Source of the DNA: CALJFL01 sp039964455
Lineage (GTDB): Bacteria; Pseudomonadota; Gammaproteobacteria; Pseudomonadales; Halieaceae
Reading direction: 5' to 3'
NCBI GenBank assembly: GCA_039964455.1
Contig: JBDVXK010000019.1
Location: 62,001 to 126,000, forward strand
DNA: 64,000 nt
The notes under the pieces are model-generated. The model saw only the letters and a list, made by a program, of their open reading frames with translations, ran no database searches and was not told where the DNA came from. Within the stretch, counting starts at the first letter, position 1, and every line of letters starts with the position of its first letter. Positions 53,368-60,120 of this stretch are shown here, one piece after another. Both the position numbers and the translations under genes were made by a program.

Positions 53368-54408
53368 ATAGGTTACACATTACTGCATTTGGAGGAGGTC
53401 TCCAGATGCCTTGGAATGAGTGTAATGCTATGGATGAACGCATCAGATTTGTTGCCCGCTTGCTCGATGGCCGCAATATGGCTGAGGTCTGCCGGGAATT
53501 TGGGATATCGCGTAAAACGGGCTATAAGATCTTCAATCGCTACAAGGATGTTGGAATTGAGGGCTTGCAGGACCGTAGTCGTAGACCCCAGCGCTACGCA
53601 AATCAACTCCCGTTTCAGGTCGAACGATCGATACTGCAACTTAAGCGAGAATACCCGAACTGGGGCGCACCCAAGATTCGCGAGAAGTTGATCCGGGAAT
53701 ATCCCATGATCAAGCCTCCCGCCAAGAGTACAGTGCATGCCGTACTGGATCGTCACGGCCTGGTGAAGCGGCGGAAACGGAGGCGCTATAAAGCTCAGGG
53801 AACGACATTGACCGACCCTAAAATGGCGAATGGCCTGTGGTGTGCAGACTACAAGGGCCAGTTCCTGCTGGGGAATCATAAGTACTGCTATCCGCTAACG
53901 ATCACCGATTACTGTTCTCGCTACCTGCTAGCCTGTGAAGGACTCGAATCCACAAAAGAAGTGTTTGCATTTACCATTTTTGAGCGGGTTTTCAAGGAGT
54001 TTGGCTTGCCGGTTGCCATCCGCACAGACAATGGCGTGCCCTTCGCCGCTCCGACAGCGTTCTTCGGCCTCAGCAAATTATCTGTGTGGTGGCTCCGGCT
54101 GGGAATCAACATCGAACGGATTAAGCCGGGCAACCCACAGCAGAACGGTCGCCATGAACGCATGCACTTGACGCTCAAGAAAGAAGCGACAAAACCGGCA
54201 AGCTATAACTTCTTACAGCAGCAGGAACGGTTCGACAATTTCGTGGACGAGTTCAATAATGAGCGGCCACATGAGTCACTCAACATGAAGTACCCGGGTG
54301 AACTGTATACACCTTCGGCGCGGGAATACTGGCGGCCAGAGCCGCCAGAGTACCCGTATCACGATCGTACGATCCAGGTAACTTACTGCTTGCGGCTTGT
54401 TCCTGCTC
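53338..54408 (+). mobile_element. truncated IS481-family insertion sequence
   Basis: The left end shows a 15-bp direct repeat, GACACATAGGTTACA, at 53338 and again at 53363, typical of terminal repeats of this family, then the transposase gene. The right end is missing: at 54408 the element stops and the partial tRNA copy begins. A right terminal repeat was not found. Confidence 0.75.
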
Positions 54409-54488
54409 CTCATAATCGGCAGGTCGAAGGTTCAAATCCTTCTGGGCCCACCATTTTCTATAAATTTCATAGAGTTATAAACGCTTAG
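53406..54488 (+). CDS. IS481-family transposase, C-terminus lost and fused to tRNA sequence
   Basis: A 360-codon frame. VCREFGISRKTGYKIFNRY is the N-terminal helix-turn-helix. The DDE core has WCADYKGQF (first Asp), IRTDNGVPFA (second Asp) and QNGRHERMH followed by the Glu. Around residue 330 (DRTIQVTYC) the normal C-terminus of about 60 residues is missing. The next codons are read from the duplicated tRNA 3' half (about HNRQVEGSNPSGPTIF), which is not real coding. GGAGG upstream supports the ATG at 53406; MDERIRF, 8 codons later, is an alternative. Probably inactive. Confidence 0.85.
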   Translation: MPWNECNAMDERIRFVARLLDGRNMAEVCREFGISRKTGYKIFNRYKDVGIEGLQDRSRRPQRYANQLPFQVERSILQLKREYPNWGAPKIREKLIREYPMIKPPAKSTVHAVLDRHGLVKRRKRRRYKAQGTTLTDPKMANGLWCADYKGQFLLGNHKYCYPLTITDYCSRYLLACEGLESTKEVFAFTIFERVFKEFGLPVAIRTDNGVPFAAPTAFFGLSKLSVWWLRLGINIERIKPGNPQQNGRHERMHLTLKKEATKPASYNFLQQQERFDNFVDEFNNERPHESLNMKYPGELYTPSAREYWRPEPPEYPYHDRTIQVTYCLRLVPAPHNRQVEGSNPSGPTIFYKFHRVINA

Positions 54489-54536
54489 AGCATCCGACTA
54501 TGGGTACTGACTCATAGACTGGAGTCGGCGGGTGTG
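54409..54536 (+). repeat. right direct repeat of the genomic island (attR-like)
   Basis: A copy of 33062-33189 with about ten mismatches and no gaps. It starts at the anticodon loop (CTCATAATCGG) and includes the T arm, acceptor 3' strand and CCA, but no 5' half, so it is not a tRNA. One T-arm base differs (TTCAAAT for TTCAAGT). Confidence 0.9.
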
Positions 54537-54540
54537 TGAG

Positions 54541-54712
54541 TGACTGACAGTGATGCCGTGCTCGGCCAGTAGATCTTCGACACCACGGTGACTCAGGTTG
54601 AATCGATAGTAGAGCCAGACGGCATAGCTGATGATGTCCGGCGGGAACCAGTGGCGCTTATAGGTATTCATCCGCCAACTCTATCAATTTTGTTGCTTTA
54701 ACTTGGCAATAC
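54541..54712 (-). pseudogene. 5' fragment of an IS6-family transposase gene
   Basis: From ATG at 54671 the minus strand encodes 43 residues (MNTYKRHWFPPDIISYAVW ... GITVS) that differ at about five positions from the start of the transposase at 60503-60820. Then the similarity ends at the island boundary. The upstream TTTAACTTGGCAATACC also matches that element, but the terminal repeat itself is lost. Confidence 0.85.
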
Positions 54713-54773
54713 CCCCGAGACTATTTTCTGGACGACCAGTTACTCCCGACACCTCATTTATACTTCTTATACT

Positions 54774-54986
54774 TTAATTCAGCTTTTTCTCATTCCAGTC
54801 ATTCGTATCCGGTAGAGTTGCCTGCAGCGACAGTCCGGTTTCTGTCGTTTGATAAAGGCTGACGCGATTTACAACTGTGCCTGCCACATTGGTTTCAGCA
54901 CCGTTGTCATCAGATCTGGTGGCAGCGTCCTGGTAGAACCGGCAATGGGACGGTCCAGATTTATTCTGGTAGGCTCTGGCAATTAA
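54774..54986 (-). pseudogene. possible 3' gene remnant
   Basis: An open frame of about 70 codons without a start ends at TAA 54774-54776. It encodes GTVVNRVSLYQTTETGLSLQ ... WNEKKLN. It looks like the tail of a larger secreted or structural protein, but no family was recognised. It lies between the IS6 fragment and the lactonase-like gene. Confidence 0.3.
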
Positions 54987-55009
54987 TCAGTGCAGGGCCA
55001 ATACCCGAT

Positions 55010-55843
55010 ATGAATAAATTACTCGTCCAAAGTCTGTTGGCAGCAACGCTGGTGTGGATATCACTTCCGACAATCGCTGAATCGCCGCGCTTATACCTGT
55101 TTGATTGTGGTGCTATCAAGCACACCACCATTACCCAGTACGGCCTGAAAGACTCGGATACCGATGTGCGGGAAATTTTCGTTCCCTGCTACCTGATTGA
55201 GCATGGTGATAAGCGTTTGCTCTGGGATGGTGGTTTGCCATTGTCCTTTGCGGGGCAGCCTGAATTCGACTTGGACGATATTCACAGGGTGGTCTATAAC
55301 GTCTCACTAATTGATCAGCTTTCGGCCATGAAGCTTCAACCTGCCGATATAGACCTGGTTGCCTTCAGTCATTTCCACCTGGACCACAACGGTGCAGCGA
55401 ATGCCTTCGCGGATTCCCACCTGCTTATTCAACGCGCCGAGTACGAGGCGGCTTTTGCTGAAACTGACATCAACCCGATTTTCGACCCGACACTCTACGA
55501 TCAACTAAAAGATGTGCCTAAAACGATCCTTAATGGAGATCATGATGTGTTTGGTGATGGTCACGTGGTGATCGTTTCAGCGCCGGGTCACACGCCCGGG
55601 CACCAGGTGTTGTTTGTCGATCTGGAAAACACCGGCCCTGTTGTTCTTTCCGGAGACTTGTATCACTTTGAGGTCAGCCGGAAATTGCGCGCGGTGCCGA
55701 CTTTCAATACGGATGCCGAAGAGAGCAGGCGCTCCTTCGACAAGGTTGAACAGTTTCTCGTCGATAAACAGGCAACGCTTTGGATTGAACACTCAAAAGC
55801 GCTGGCTGACACGCAGAAGAAGGCGCCCAACTGGTACGACTGA
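55010..55843 (+). CDS. exported metallo-beta-lactamase-fold hydrolase, AHL-lactonase-like
   Basis: A 277-residue protein with a signal peptide (about 1-23). HFHLDHNGAA (121-130) is the HxHxDH zinc motif, APGHTPGHQ and SGDLYHF supply further ligands, and WIEHSK the last His. The order and LFDCGAIKHTT resemble the N-acyl homoserine lactonase branch (AttM/AiiA-like). It may open lactone rings, such as those of quorum signals, in the periplasm. It lies outside the island repeats; it stands alone on the plus strand. Other small lactones or esters are equally possible substrates. Confidence 0.8.
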   Translation: MNKLLVQSLLAATLVWISLPTIAESPRLYLFDCGAIKHTTITQYGLKDSDTDVREIFVPCYLIEHGDKRLLWDGGLPLSFAGQPEFDLDDIHRVVYNVSLIDQLSAMKLQPADIDLVAFSHFHLDHNGAANAFADSHLLIQRAEYEAAFAETDINPIFDPTLYDQLKDVPKTILNGDHDVFGDGHVVIVSAPGHTPGHQVLFVDLENTGPVVLSGDLYHFEVSRKLRAVPTFNTDAEESRRSFDKVEQFLVDKQATLWIEHSKALADTQKKAPNWYD

Positions 55844-56205
55844 TTGGCGCCTGGGCGGCGACTAGTTGATAGGGCCTTACACGCAACGGGAACAATTGTC
55901 CTAAAGCGAAGCTTGTGGTCCCAGCATCTGGTCTAACCAGGTGACATCGCTTTGCTTGATCATTGCATCAATTTCCGCGGCGAAGTCTTGATCCAGCCAG
56001 CCCCTGACTCTTGGCCACATTATCTGGCAGCCGTTGCTGCGCAGGACCTGGGCAAGGTTTCTCTAGCAAAAGACACGACGCTGATGGGTGTTCTATGGCC
56101 ATTTGGTTCATTGATAACACCAGTTGATAGCATGGACCGCGATGAATGGTTGTCTGCAGTCCGCTGTTTGTACTAGATTAGCGGCATGGGTAGCGTTTAT
56201 CCCGC
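55844..56205. other. 362-bp stretch with gene remnants
   Basis: No complete gene. An open minus-strand frame (55901-56062, listed separately) looks like a C-terminal remnant. A plus-strand frame at 55952-56176 is in the opposite sense and lacks recognisable features. Confidence 0.4.
55901..56062 (-). pseudogene. possible 3' gene remnant, unidentified
   Basis: A 53-codon open frame with no start ends in WLDQMLGPQASL and TAG. It contains AEIDAMIKQSDVTW. It is preceded by stops, so it would be the tail of a lost gene. Family not recognised. Confidence 0.25.
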
Positions 56206-56640
56206 TTATACTTTGCACAGGCGCTTTAGTTGCAAGCCATAGGCCCGGGTGTTGTCGTTGTCCTGCGTGGGTAACCATATAAGCAGGCAGCGTTTGAGAT
56301 GGAAAATAACGTCGCGCAGGGTAACCCGGTACTCGCCCTTGGGGCTGCGCCGCCGGGCTCTGCTAATAAGGCCTGAAAGCTCGCTGTAGGCAGCGCGCGA
56401 GGGCACCAGGGCTAACACTCTTATACCTTCTTCGAGTATTAGCTCACTACCAATAACCAGCTGTATACCGACTTCCTTGGCGGCCACATGTGCTTTCACC
56501 ACGCCTGCAAATGAACACTCATCGGTGATGGCGATGGCGCTGTAACCCAGCTCTGCGGCTCGCTCTACCAGTTCATGGGGGTGGGAGGCGGCGCGCAGGA
56601 AGCTGAAGCAGCTGAGGCAGTGGAGTTCGGCATAAGACAT
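56206..56640 (-). pseudogene. dnaE2: N-terminal fragment of error-prone DNA polymerase DnaE2
   Basis: A 144-residue frame that matches only the PHP-domain start of DnaE2 (about 1020-1050 residues in full). YAELHCLSCFSFLRAASHP, YSAIAITDECSFAGVVKAH and QLVIGSELIL are diagnostic. The frame ends shortly after LLIWLPTQDND, and no later polymerase sequence is present in any frame downstream. imuA and imuB, its usual neighbours, are also absent. It is therefore a broken copy, with one edge at 56206. The start at 56640 is only 11 bp from the first cassette-like ORF. Confidence 0.85.
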
Positions 56641-56651
56641 TAACTGTCTAT

Positions 56652-56918
56652 ATGAATTTCGTTGGTTTTCAAGGCCCTTTTTCAGAGGACCAGTGCCGCG
56701 CTAGCGCCAAAAGCCTGCTCTATAAGATTAATTTAAATACAATTTTTAGGAGCGAGGTGTCTCTCCACGTGCATGAAATTGATGGAAGATTCGCAGGCGG
56801 ACTGGCTATTGTTTTCTGCGCTGAATGGGCTAAGTTATGTAACAGACTGAAAGTAAGGGATTTTCTATATGAAGTGTCGGCGCATGTATCCTACATACAG
56901 GGACCAGGTGTTATATAG
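56652..56918 (+). CDS. hypothetical 88-residue protein, possible first cassette gene
   Basis: An ATG frame of 88 codons with no recognised domain: FVGFQGPFSEDQCRASAKS at the start, then mixed alpha/beta sequence. Local base composition is AT-richer than the dnaE2 fragment on its left. It ends just before a degenerate attC-like sequence, so it may be an integron cassette gene. Codon use and lack of homology leave it uncertain. Confidence 0.4.
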   Translation: MNFVGFQGPFSEDQCRASAKSLLYKINLNTIFRSEVSLHVHEIDGRFAGGLAIVFCAEWAKLCNRLKVRDFLYEVSAHVSYIQGPGVI

Positions 56919-56945
56919 ACCGGTCTCTATACTTAGCTGTTATGT
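56892..56945 (+). other. degenerate attC-like site
   Basis: It ends in CTGTTATGT, like the R' end of the next site (GTTATGC), and has CATACAG at the other end and a central GACCGGTC palindrome. The pairing of the outer boxes is off by one base, so this is weaker than the five sites to its right. Confidence 0.4.
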
Positions 56946-56969
56946 GCCGCAGCTAGCGGAGATCGATAA

Positions 56970-57374
56970 GTGAGTGAGGCGGATATTCTGGAGCAACTCT
57001 TCAGCCTATATGATCGATATTGGGTGATTGTCCAGTGGTGGGCCAGCGTATCTTTCGGGATCATCATGATTGCTCATTTAGCGTCTGAAAAACTTAGCGC
57101 TTTCATACTATTGACTATACTTGTTCTCTACACTGTCTACTCTTTATGGCTGTACTTCCTTCTAGACTACAATCTGGCCATAACTTTCGGACTAATCGAC
57201 GAACTTAGCTCGCTAGGAGATGCCGGCAGACTCACAGCTGGCGGTCAAGAAACTTTGGTGCATCCATCAGGCAAGTATGGAGTTTTGTTAGGTATGTTTG
57301 CGTTACCAATCACATTTTTAGCTTGCGCTGGTTACCTGGTCTTTTCATATGTCCATGCACGCAAAAGCACATAA
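56970..57374 (+). CDS. cassette protein with three membrane segments, hypothetical
   Basis: A 134-residue protein starting at GTG 56970, with GGAGA about 8 bases upstream. Three hydrophobic segments are visible (about 22-39, 44-66, 102-124), with a soluble loop containing LIDELSSLGDAGRLTAGGQ between the second and third. No family was recognised. The stop codon lies inside the start of the following attC site, as is common for cassette genes. Function unknown; membrane location is inferred. Confidence 0.75.
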   Translation: MSEADILEQLFSLYDRYWVIVQWWASVSFGIIMIAHLASEKLSAFILLTILVLYTVYSLWLYFLLDYNLAITFGLIDELSSLGDAGRLTAGGQETLVHPSGKYGVLLGMFALPITFLACAGYLVFSYVHARKST

Positions 57375-57425
57375 CAAGTCAAGGCAGCCGGACGGCTTCG
57401 CCGCCCGCTGCTTGCAGCGTTATGC
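57369..57425 (+). other. attC site A
   Basis: A 57-bp palindrome from ACATAAC to GTTATGC. The inner arms CAAGGCAGC and GCTGCTTG pair with one unpaired base, and CGGC-TTC-GCCG forms the apex. This is the typical attC plan with extrahelical base. Confidence 0.88.
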
Positions 57426-57446
57426 GGCACTACTTTTGGAACACCA

Positions 57447-57953
57447 ATGAACTGGGATGCAATTGCGGCTGTGGCAGAAATCACGAGTGCGCTGGCTGTA
57501 CTCGCTACTCTCCTATTTCTCGCACGACAGATTCAGCAGAGTAATCGTATTGGCCAAGGCGAGGCGGAGCGAGTGTGGCTAGCTAGCTGGCAGGAAATCG
57601 TTGCGAGTACTACGGCCGATCTCGAGACTACGCAACTGTACAAGCAAGGACTGCATAGTTTCAGCAGTCTCGATGATGATCAGAAGGCGATGTTCCATAC
57701 GATACTCGTTGGCATGATGGATCGCGGAGACGCCTTGCACCGATTGCATCAGCAGGGACTCGCCTCTACTCAGCTCTTGGACTCAATTATCGACGGTATT
57801 TGTATAGGTGTCATCAAGACTCCGGGAGGCGCGGAGTGGTGGGCCCAGGTCGGCCCACTGTTTCCGGGCTATGCCTTCTTTGAAGAGCGAAGATCGTCCT
57901 CAGGTGTTCCGTTAACTGACGCGCTGACGTTTTTGAGGGTTAACGGCAAGTGA
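57447..57953 (+). CDS. cassette protein, membrane-anchored family member 1
   Basis: A 168-residue protein. The start MNWDAIAAVAEITSALAVLA, then a hydrophobic helix to about residue 27 and the sequence FLARQIQQSNR, form the signature shared with the genes at 58088, 59218 and 59812. The rest is helical and soluble, with no catalytic motif seen. Topology would be one N-terminal anchor plus a cytoplasmic domain. Similar small proteins are frequent in marine bacteria, but I know no experimental function. It is the second cassette of the array, starting 22 bp after attC A. Confidence 0.8.
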   Translation: MNWDAIAAVAEITSALAVLATLLFLARQIQQSNRIGQGEAERVWLASWQEIVASTTADLETTQLYKQGLHSFSSLDDDQKAMFHTILVGMMDRGDALHRLHQQGLASTQLLDSIIDGICIGVIKTPGGAEWWAQVGPLFPGYAFFEERRSSSGVPLTDALTFLRVNGK

Positions 57954-57994
57954 ATTGTTATCTTAGCGACCCGGAAGGTGCGGAACTCCGTGCC

Positions 57995-58069
57995 GCATAA
58001 CAAGGCAAGGCAGCAGGGACGCTTCGCGCCGGGACCGCTTTACAGCGGCCCCTGCTTGAAGCGTTAGGT
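57995..58069 (+). other. attC site B
   Basis: A 75-bp palindrome from GCATAAC to GTTAGGT, with inner arms CAAGGCAGCAGGG and CCCTGCTTG and a central CCGCTTTACAGCGG hairpin. Confidence 0.88.
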
Positions 58070-58087
58070 GTCCAACCAGGAGCCAAT

Positions 58088-58594
58088 ATGAACTGGGAAG
58101 TTGTTGGTGCAGTAGCAGAGTTAATAGGGTCACTTGTGGTGCTCGTTACACTGCTTTTCGTTGTAGTACAGCTCCGCCATAGTTCTTCGGCAATTAGGAG
58201 CGGATCTCTGCAAAACGCACTCAATGCTGATGTAGGAATTATGACAGCCCTGGTATCAGACCCAGAGCTTTACGAAATCTATTACCAAGGGATTAGATCA
58301 TCAGATGCGTTAAGCAAAAAAGAGTACGGGCGATTTGAGATTCTTATGCTACTTATGATGAGACATATTGATATTCAATATCAACAGTACCAGGATGGCG
58401 AGACTGATTCAGAATATTGGGAGAGTTTAGCCACCACCTTCCGGGGGCAGCTCAGTATGCCGGGCGCCTTTGCTTCGTGGCAGCGTCAAAAAGGAGTTTT
58501 CAGCAAAAGCTTTGTATCGGAAGTGGATAGTTGGAATGTAACACCTAACAAGTCAAGCCATAGCGACGCCAGCGAAGCTGGCGCGCCTGCTTGA
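58088..58594 (+). CDS. cassette protein, membrane-anchored family member 2
   Basis: A 168-residue protein of the same family as 57447: MNWEVVGAVAELIGSLVVLV, hydrophobic to about 27, then VVQLRHSSSAI. The soluble part has SDPELYEIYYQGIRSSDALS and a Met-rich LMLLMMRHIDIQYQQYQ helix. AGGAGC lies 6 bases before the ATG. The last 17 codons and the stop are read from the attC C palindrome, so the true end of the ancestral gene may have been different. Function unknown. Confidence 0.8.
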   Translation: MNWEVVGAVAELIGSLVVLVTLLFVVVQLRHSSSAIRSGSLQNALNADVGIMTALVSDPELYEIYYQGIRSSDALSKKEYGRFEILMLLMMRHIDIQYQQYQDGETDSEYWESLATTFRGQLSMPGAFASWQRQKGVFSKSFVSEVDSWNVTPNKSSHSDASEAGAPA

Positions 58595-58604
58595 AGCGTT
58601 AGGT
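58543..58604 (+). other. attC site C
   Basis: A 62-bp palindrome from ACCTAAC to GTTAGGT (perfect outer boxes), with a CGCCAGC-GAA-GCTGGCG apex hairpin. It overlaps the 3' end of the preceding cassette gene. Confidence 0.88.
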
Positions 58605-58611
58605 GGCGTAG

Positions 58612-59115
58612 ATGGAGTCAGCAGATATTCTCCAAACAATAGCTGAGATAGCTATGGGTCTAGCAGGTTTCGGTGGTATTGCGGCGGGCCTAGGTTATCG
58701 TGCCCGCGGTGACTGGAGTGATGATGATCAGGTCCGCCTAATGGGAATGGCCTATACCAGTCTTTTGGTGGTTTTTGCCGCGCTGTTGCCTTTTGTGGTT
58801 CATCATTTGAGCGCCACCGACCCCTGGCGAGTAAGTGCATTTATAGTATTGCCTTTACTTGCCATCAATCTAGCGAGCGCGCTTCGAGTTTTTCGGCACG
58901 GCATTCCAACCGCCTACAACCCCGCAGCTTCAATTCTACTTGTGCTTAATCAGTTGGCAGCTTTCGCGGTGTTGTTGGTCATTTGCTCAGATATGTACGC
59001 TCAGAGTAACTTTGGTCTCTATCTCCTTGCGTCCGTTCTCATACTGGTTGTGGCTGCTATGCTGTTTTATCGTTTACTGTCCACATCATTTAAAGGGATT
59101 GCCAATGCCACCTAA
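58612..59115 (+). CDS. cassette protein with four membrane segments, hypothetical
   Basis: A 167-residue very hydrophobic protein. Four membrane helices are visible (about 10-28, 45-65, 75-93, 105-160 as two close segments). It begins MESADILQTIAEIAMGLAGF. It is unlike the single-anchor family beside it. The ATG is 8 bp after attC C, with AGGTGG from the attC as ribosome site. The stop codon TAA is part of the next attC box. No family was recognised. Confidence 0.78.
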   Translation: MESADILQTIAEIAMGLAGFGGIAAGLGYRARGDWSDDDQVRLMGMAYTSLLVVFAALLPFVVHHLSATDPWRVSAFIVLPLLAINLASALRVFRHGIPTAYNPAASILLVLNQLAAFAVLLVICSDMYAQSNFGLYLLASVLILVVAAMLFYRLLSTSFKGIANAT

Positions 59116-59190
59116 CAAGGCAAGGTTGTCGCTTCGCTGGGACGGCAAAACCGCTGCGCGGTTTCGCCGCCCCAACTCGCAGCGTTAAAT
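59110..59190 (+). other. attC site D
   Basis: An 81-bp palindrome from ACCTAAC to GTTAAAT. It has a central CCGCTGCGCGG-type hairpin and GGCGAAAC/GTTTCGCC-like pairing around it. The outer boxes pair less well than in site C. Confidence 0.82.
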
Positions 59191-59217
59191 TTTCCCAGCG
59201 TGAGGAGAAACTAGAGA

Positions 59218-59712
59218 TTGAATATTGGAGACTTTGCTTCGGTCGCTGAAATCATTGGTGGGGTAGCCGTAATTATCTCGCTGATCTATTTGGCCAAACA
59301 AGTACGAGAGAATTCTCTGCAAGTTAAGCTTGGCTCTGCCATTTCACTGAATCATCTAATTAACGAAGCTTTTGACCCAATCTACAATAGCGATAGAACT
59401 ATCCATGTCTGGACTGTCGGTCTCACAAACCCTTCCAGTCTAAGCGAAGAAGATCAGGCGGTGTTCAGTTTGTTTCTTGCCCGTCTAGTACACGTACTGC
59501 TTACAGCTATCATGCACAATGATCATGATATTCTCGAGTCCGAAGTAGCGAGACGCTACATTGGAACACTCAATTCAATACTGACATCAACTGGAGGTCA
59601 GTATTGGTTAAAAGAGCAAGGTGGCGAGGATCAGATGTCAGACAGGGTCCGAGAAATATTGAGATCGAGCTCCGACTACCAAGATTTTCTTATTCTCGGA
59701 CCAAGTAAGTAA
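59218..59712 (+). CDS. cassette protein, membrane-anchored family member 3
   Basis: A 164-residue protein starting at TTG 59218 with GAGGAG about 10 bases before it. IGDFASVAEIIGGVAVIISLIYLAKQV gives the N-terminal anchor (residues about 3-27, quoted in part), and RENSLQVKLGSA follows, matching the family pattern. The soluble part has SGGQYWLKEQGG-like and LRSSSDYQDF segments. It is the fifth cassette of the array. Function unknown. Confidence 0.75.
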   Translation: MNIGDFASVAEIIGGVAVIISLIYLAKQVRENSLQVKLGSAISLNHLINEAFDPIYNSDRTIHVWTVGLTNPSSLSEEDQAVFSLFLARLVHVLLTAIMHNDHDILESEVARRYIGTLNSILTSTGGQYWLKEQGGEDQMSDRVREILRSSSDYQDFLILGPSK

Positions 59713-59739
59713 TGAGCGCTTTTACATGGTTCCTCGCAA

Positions 59740-59797
59740 ATGTAACAAGTCAGGGTTTGGGACTGCCTGACGGCAGCCCCAACCCGAAGCGTTAGGC
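59740..59797 (+). other. attC site E
   Basis: A 58-bp palindrome from ATGTAAC to GTTAGGC. Inner arms GGGTTTGGG and CCCCAACCC pair around CTGCCTGACGGCAG. Outer boxes are imperfect. Confidence 0.82.
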
Positions 59798-59811
59798 GTC
59801 AAGGAGACACA

Positions 59812-60078
59812 ATGACACTTGAAGATCTTGGAAATATAGGCGACTTTCTAGGTGGTGTTGGTGTTGTGGCCACTCTGTTGTATTTGGCTTTTCAGATTCG
59901 CCAAAACACCAGACAGCTAAAAGCCGATGCACTGGCAGCGCAAACAATTGCGGTTGAGGGCACTACCGCAGATATAGCAAAGTGGATTGGGGAGATCGTG
60001 GAGAATCGCGATCTGGCGGAGCTATGGGCGCGTGGTTTGGTGGATATTACGCAGCTGGATGCAACCGACAGGTTCTGA
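59812..60078 (+). pseudogene. cassette protein, membrane-anchored family member 4, cut by IS6-family element
   Basis: An 88-codon frame whose first 86 codons are genuine: MTLEDLGNIGDFLGGVGVVA, hydrophobic to about 26, then FQIRQNTRQLKADALAAQ. It is the family's clearest member, with ENRDLAELWARGLVDITQLD near the cut. The last codons come from the IS6 end at 60071. About half of the usual 165 residues are missing, and no remnant appears beyond the element. Confidence 0.8.
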
Positions 60079-60120
60079 CAAGTTAACCCATAGAGACCTG
60101 AATAATCCGATGTGTGGTAG

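Larger units (their letters stand above)
33062..54536. mobile_element. tRNA-associated genomic island, about 21.4 kb, without integrase
   Basis: The bounds are the two 128-bp direct repeats that start in the tRNA anticodon loop, a usual crossover region for tyrosine integrases. Inside are an IS91-family transposase at the left end, a catabolic gene set, and a truncated IS481-family element at the right end. No integrase gene is present, so the island is probably immobile now or was moved by another element. Inference from repeats and content. Confidence 0.65.
56946..60070 (+). mobile_element. integron cassette array without integrase
   Basis: Six short plus-strand genes, each followed (except the last) by a 57-81 bp imperfect palindrome that begins with an (A/G)xxxAAC box and ends with a GTTxxxx box. 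These are attC recombination sites. All cassettes point the same way, as in an array. No intI gene is present on either side: the left neighbour is a dnaE2 fragment, the right end is cut by an IS6-family element. Such an array is often called a CALIN. Confidence 0.85.

Noticed and set aside
54409..54453. A second functional tRNA
   Set aside because: Only the part from the anticodon loop to CCA is present; the 5' half is replaced by IS481 sequence.
55952..56176. Plus-strand 74-codon frame
   Set aside because: It has no ribosome site and no recognised features, and it lies among broken genes; the minus-strand remnant is equally weak.
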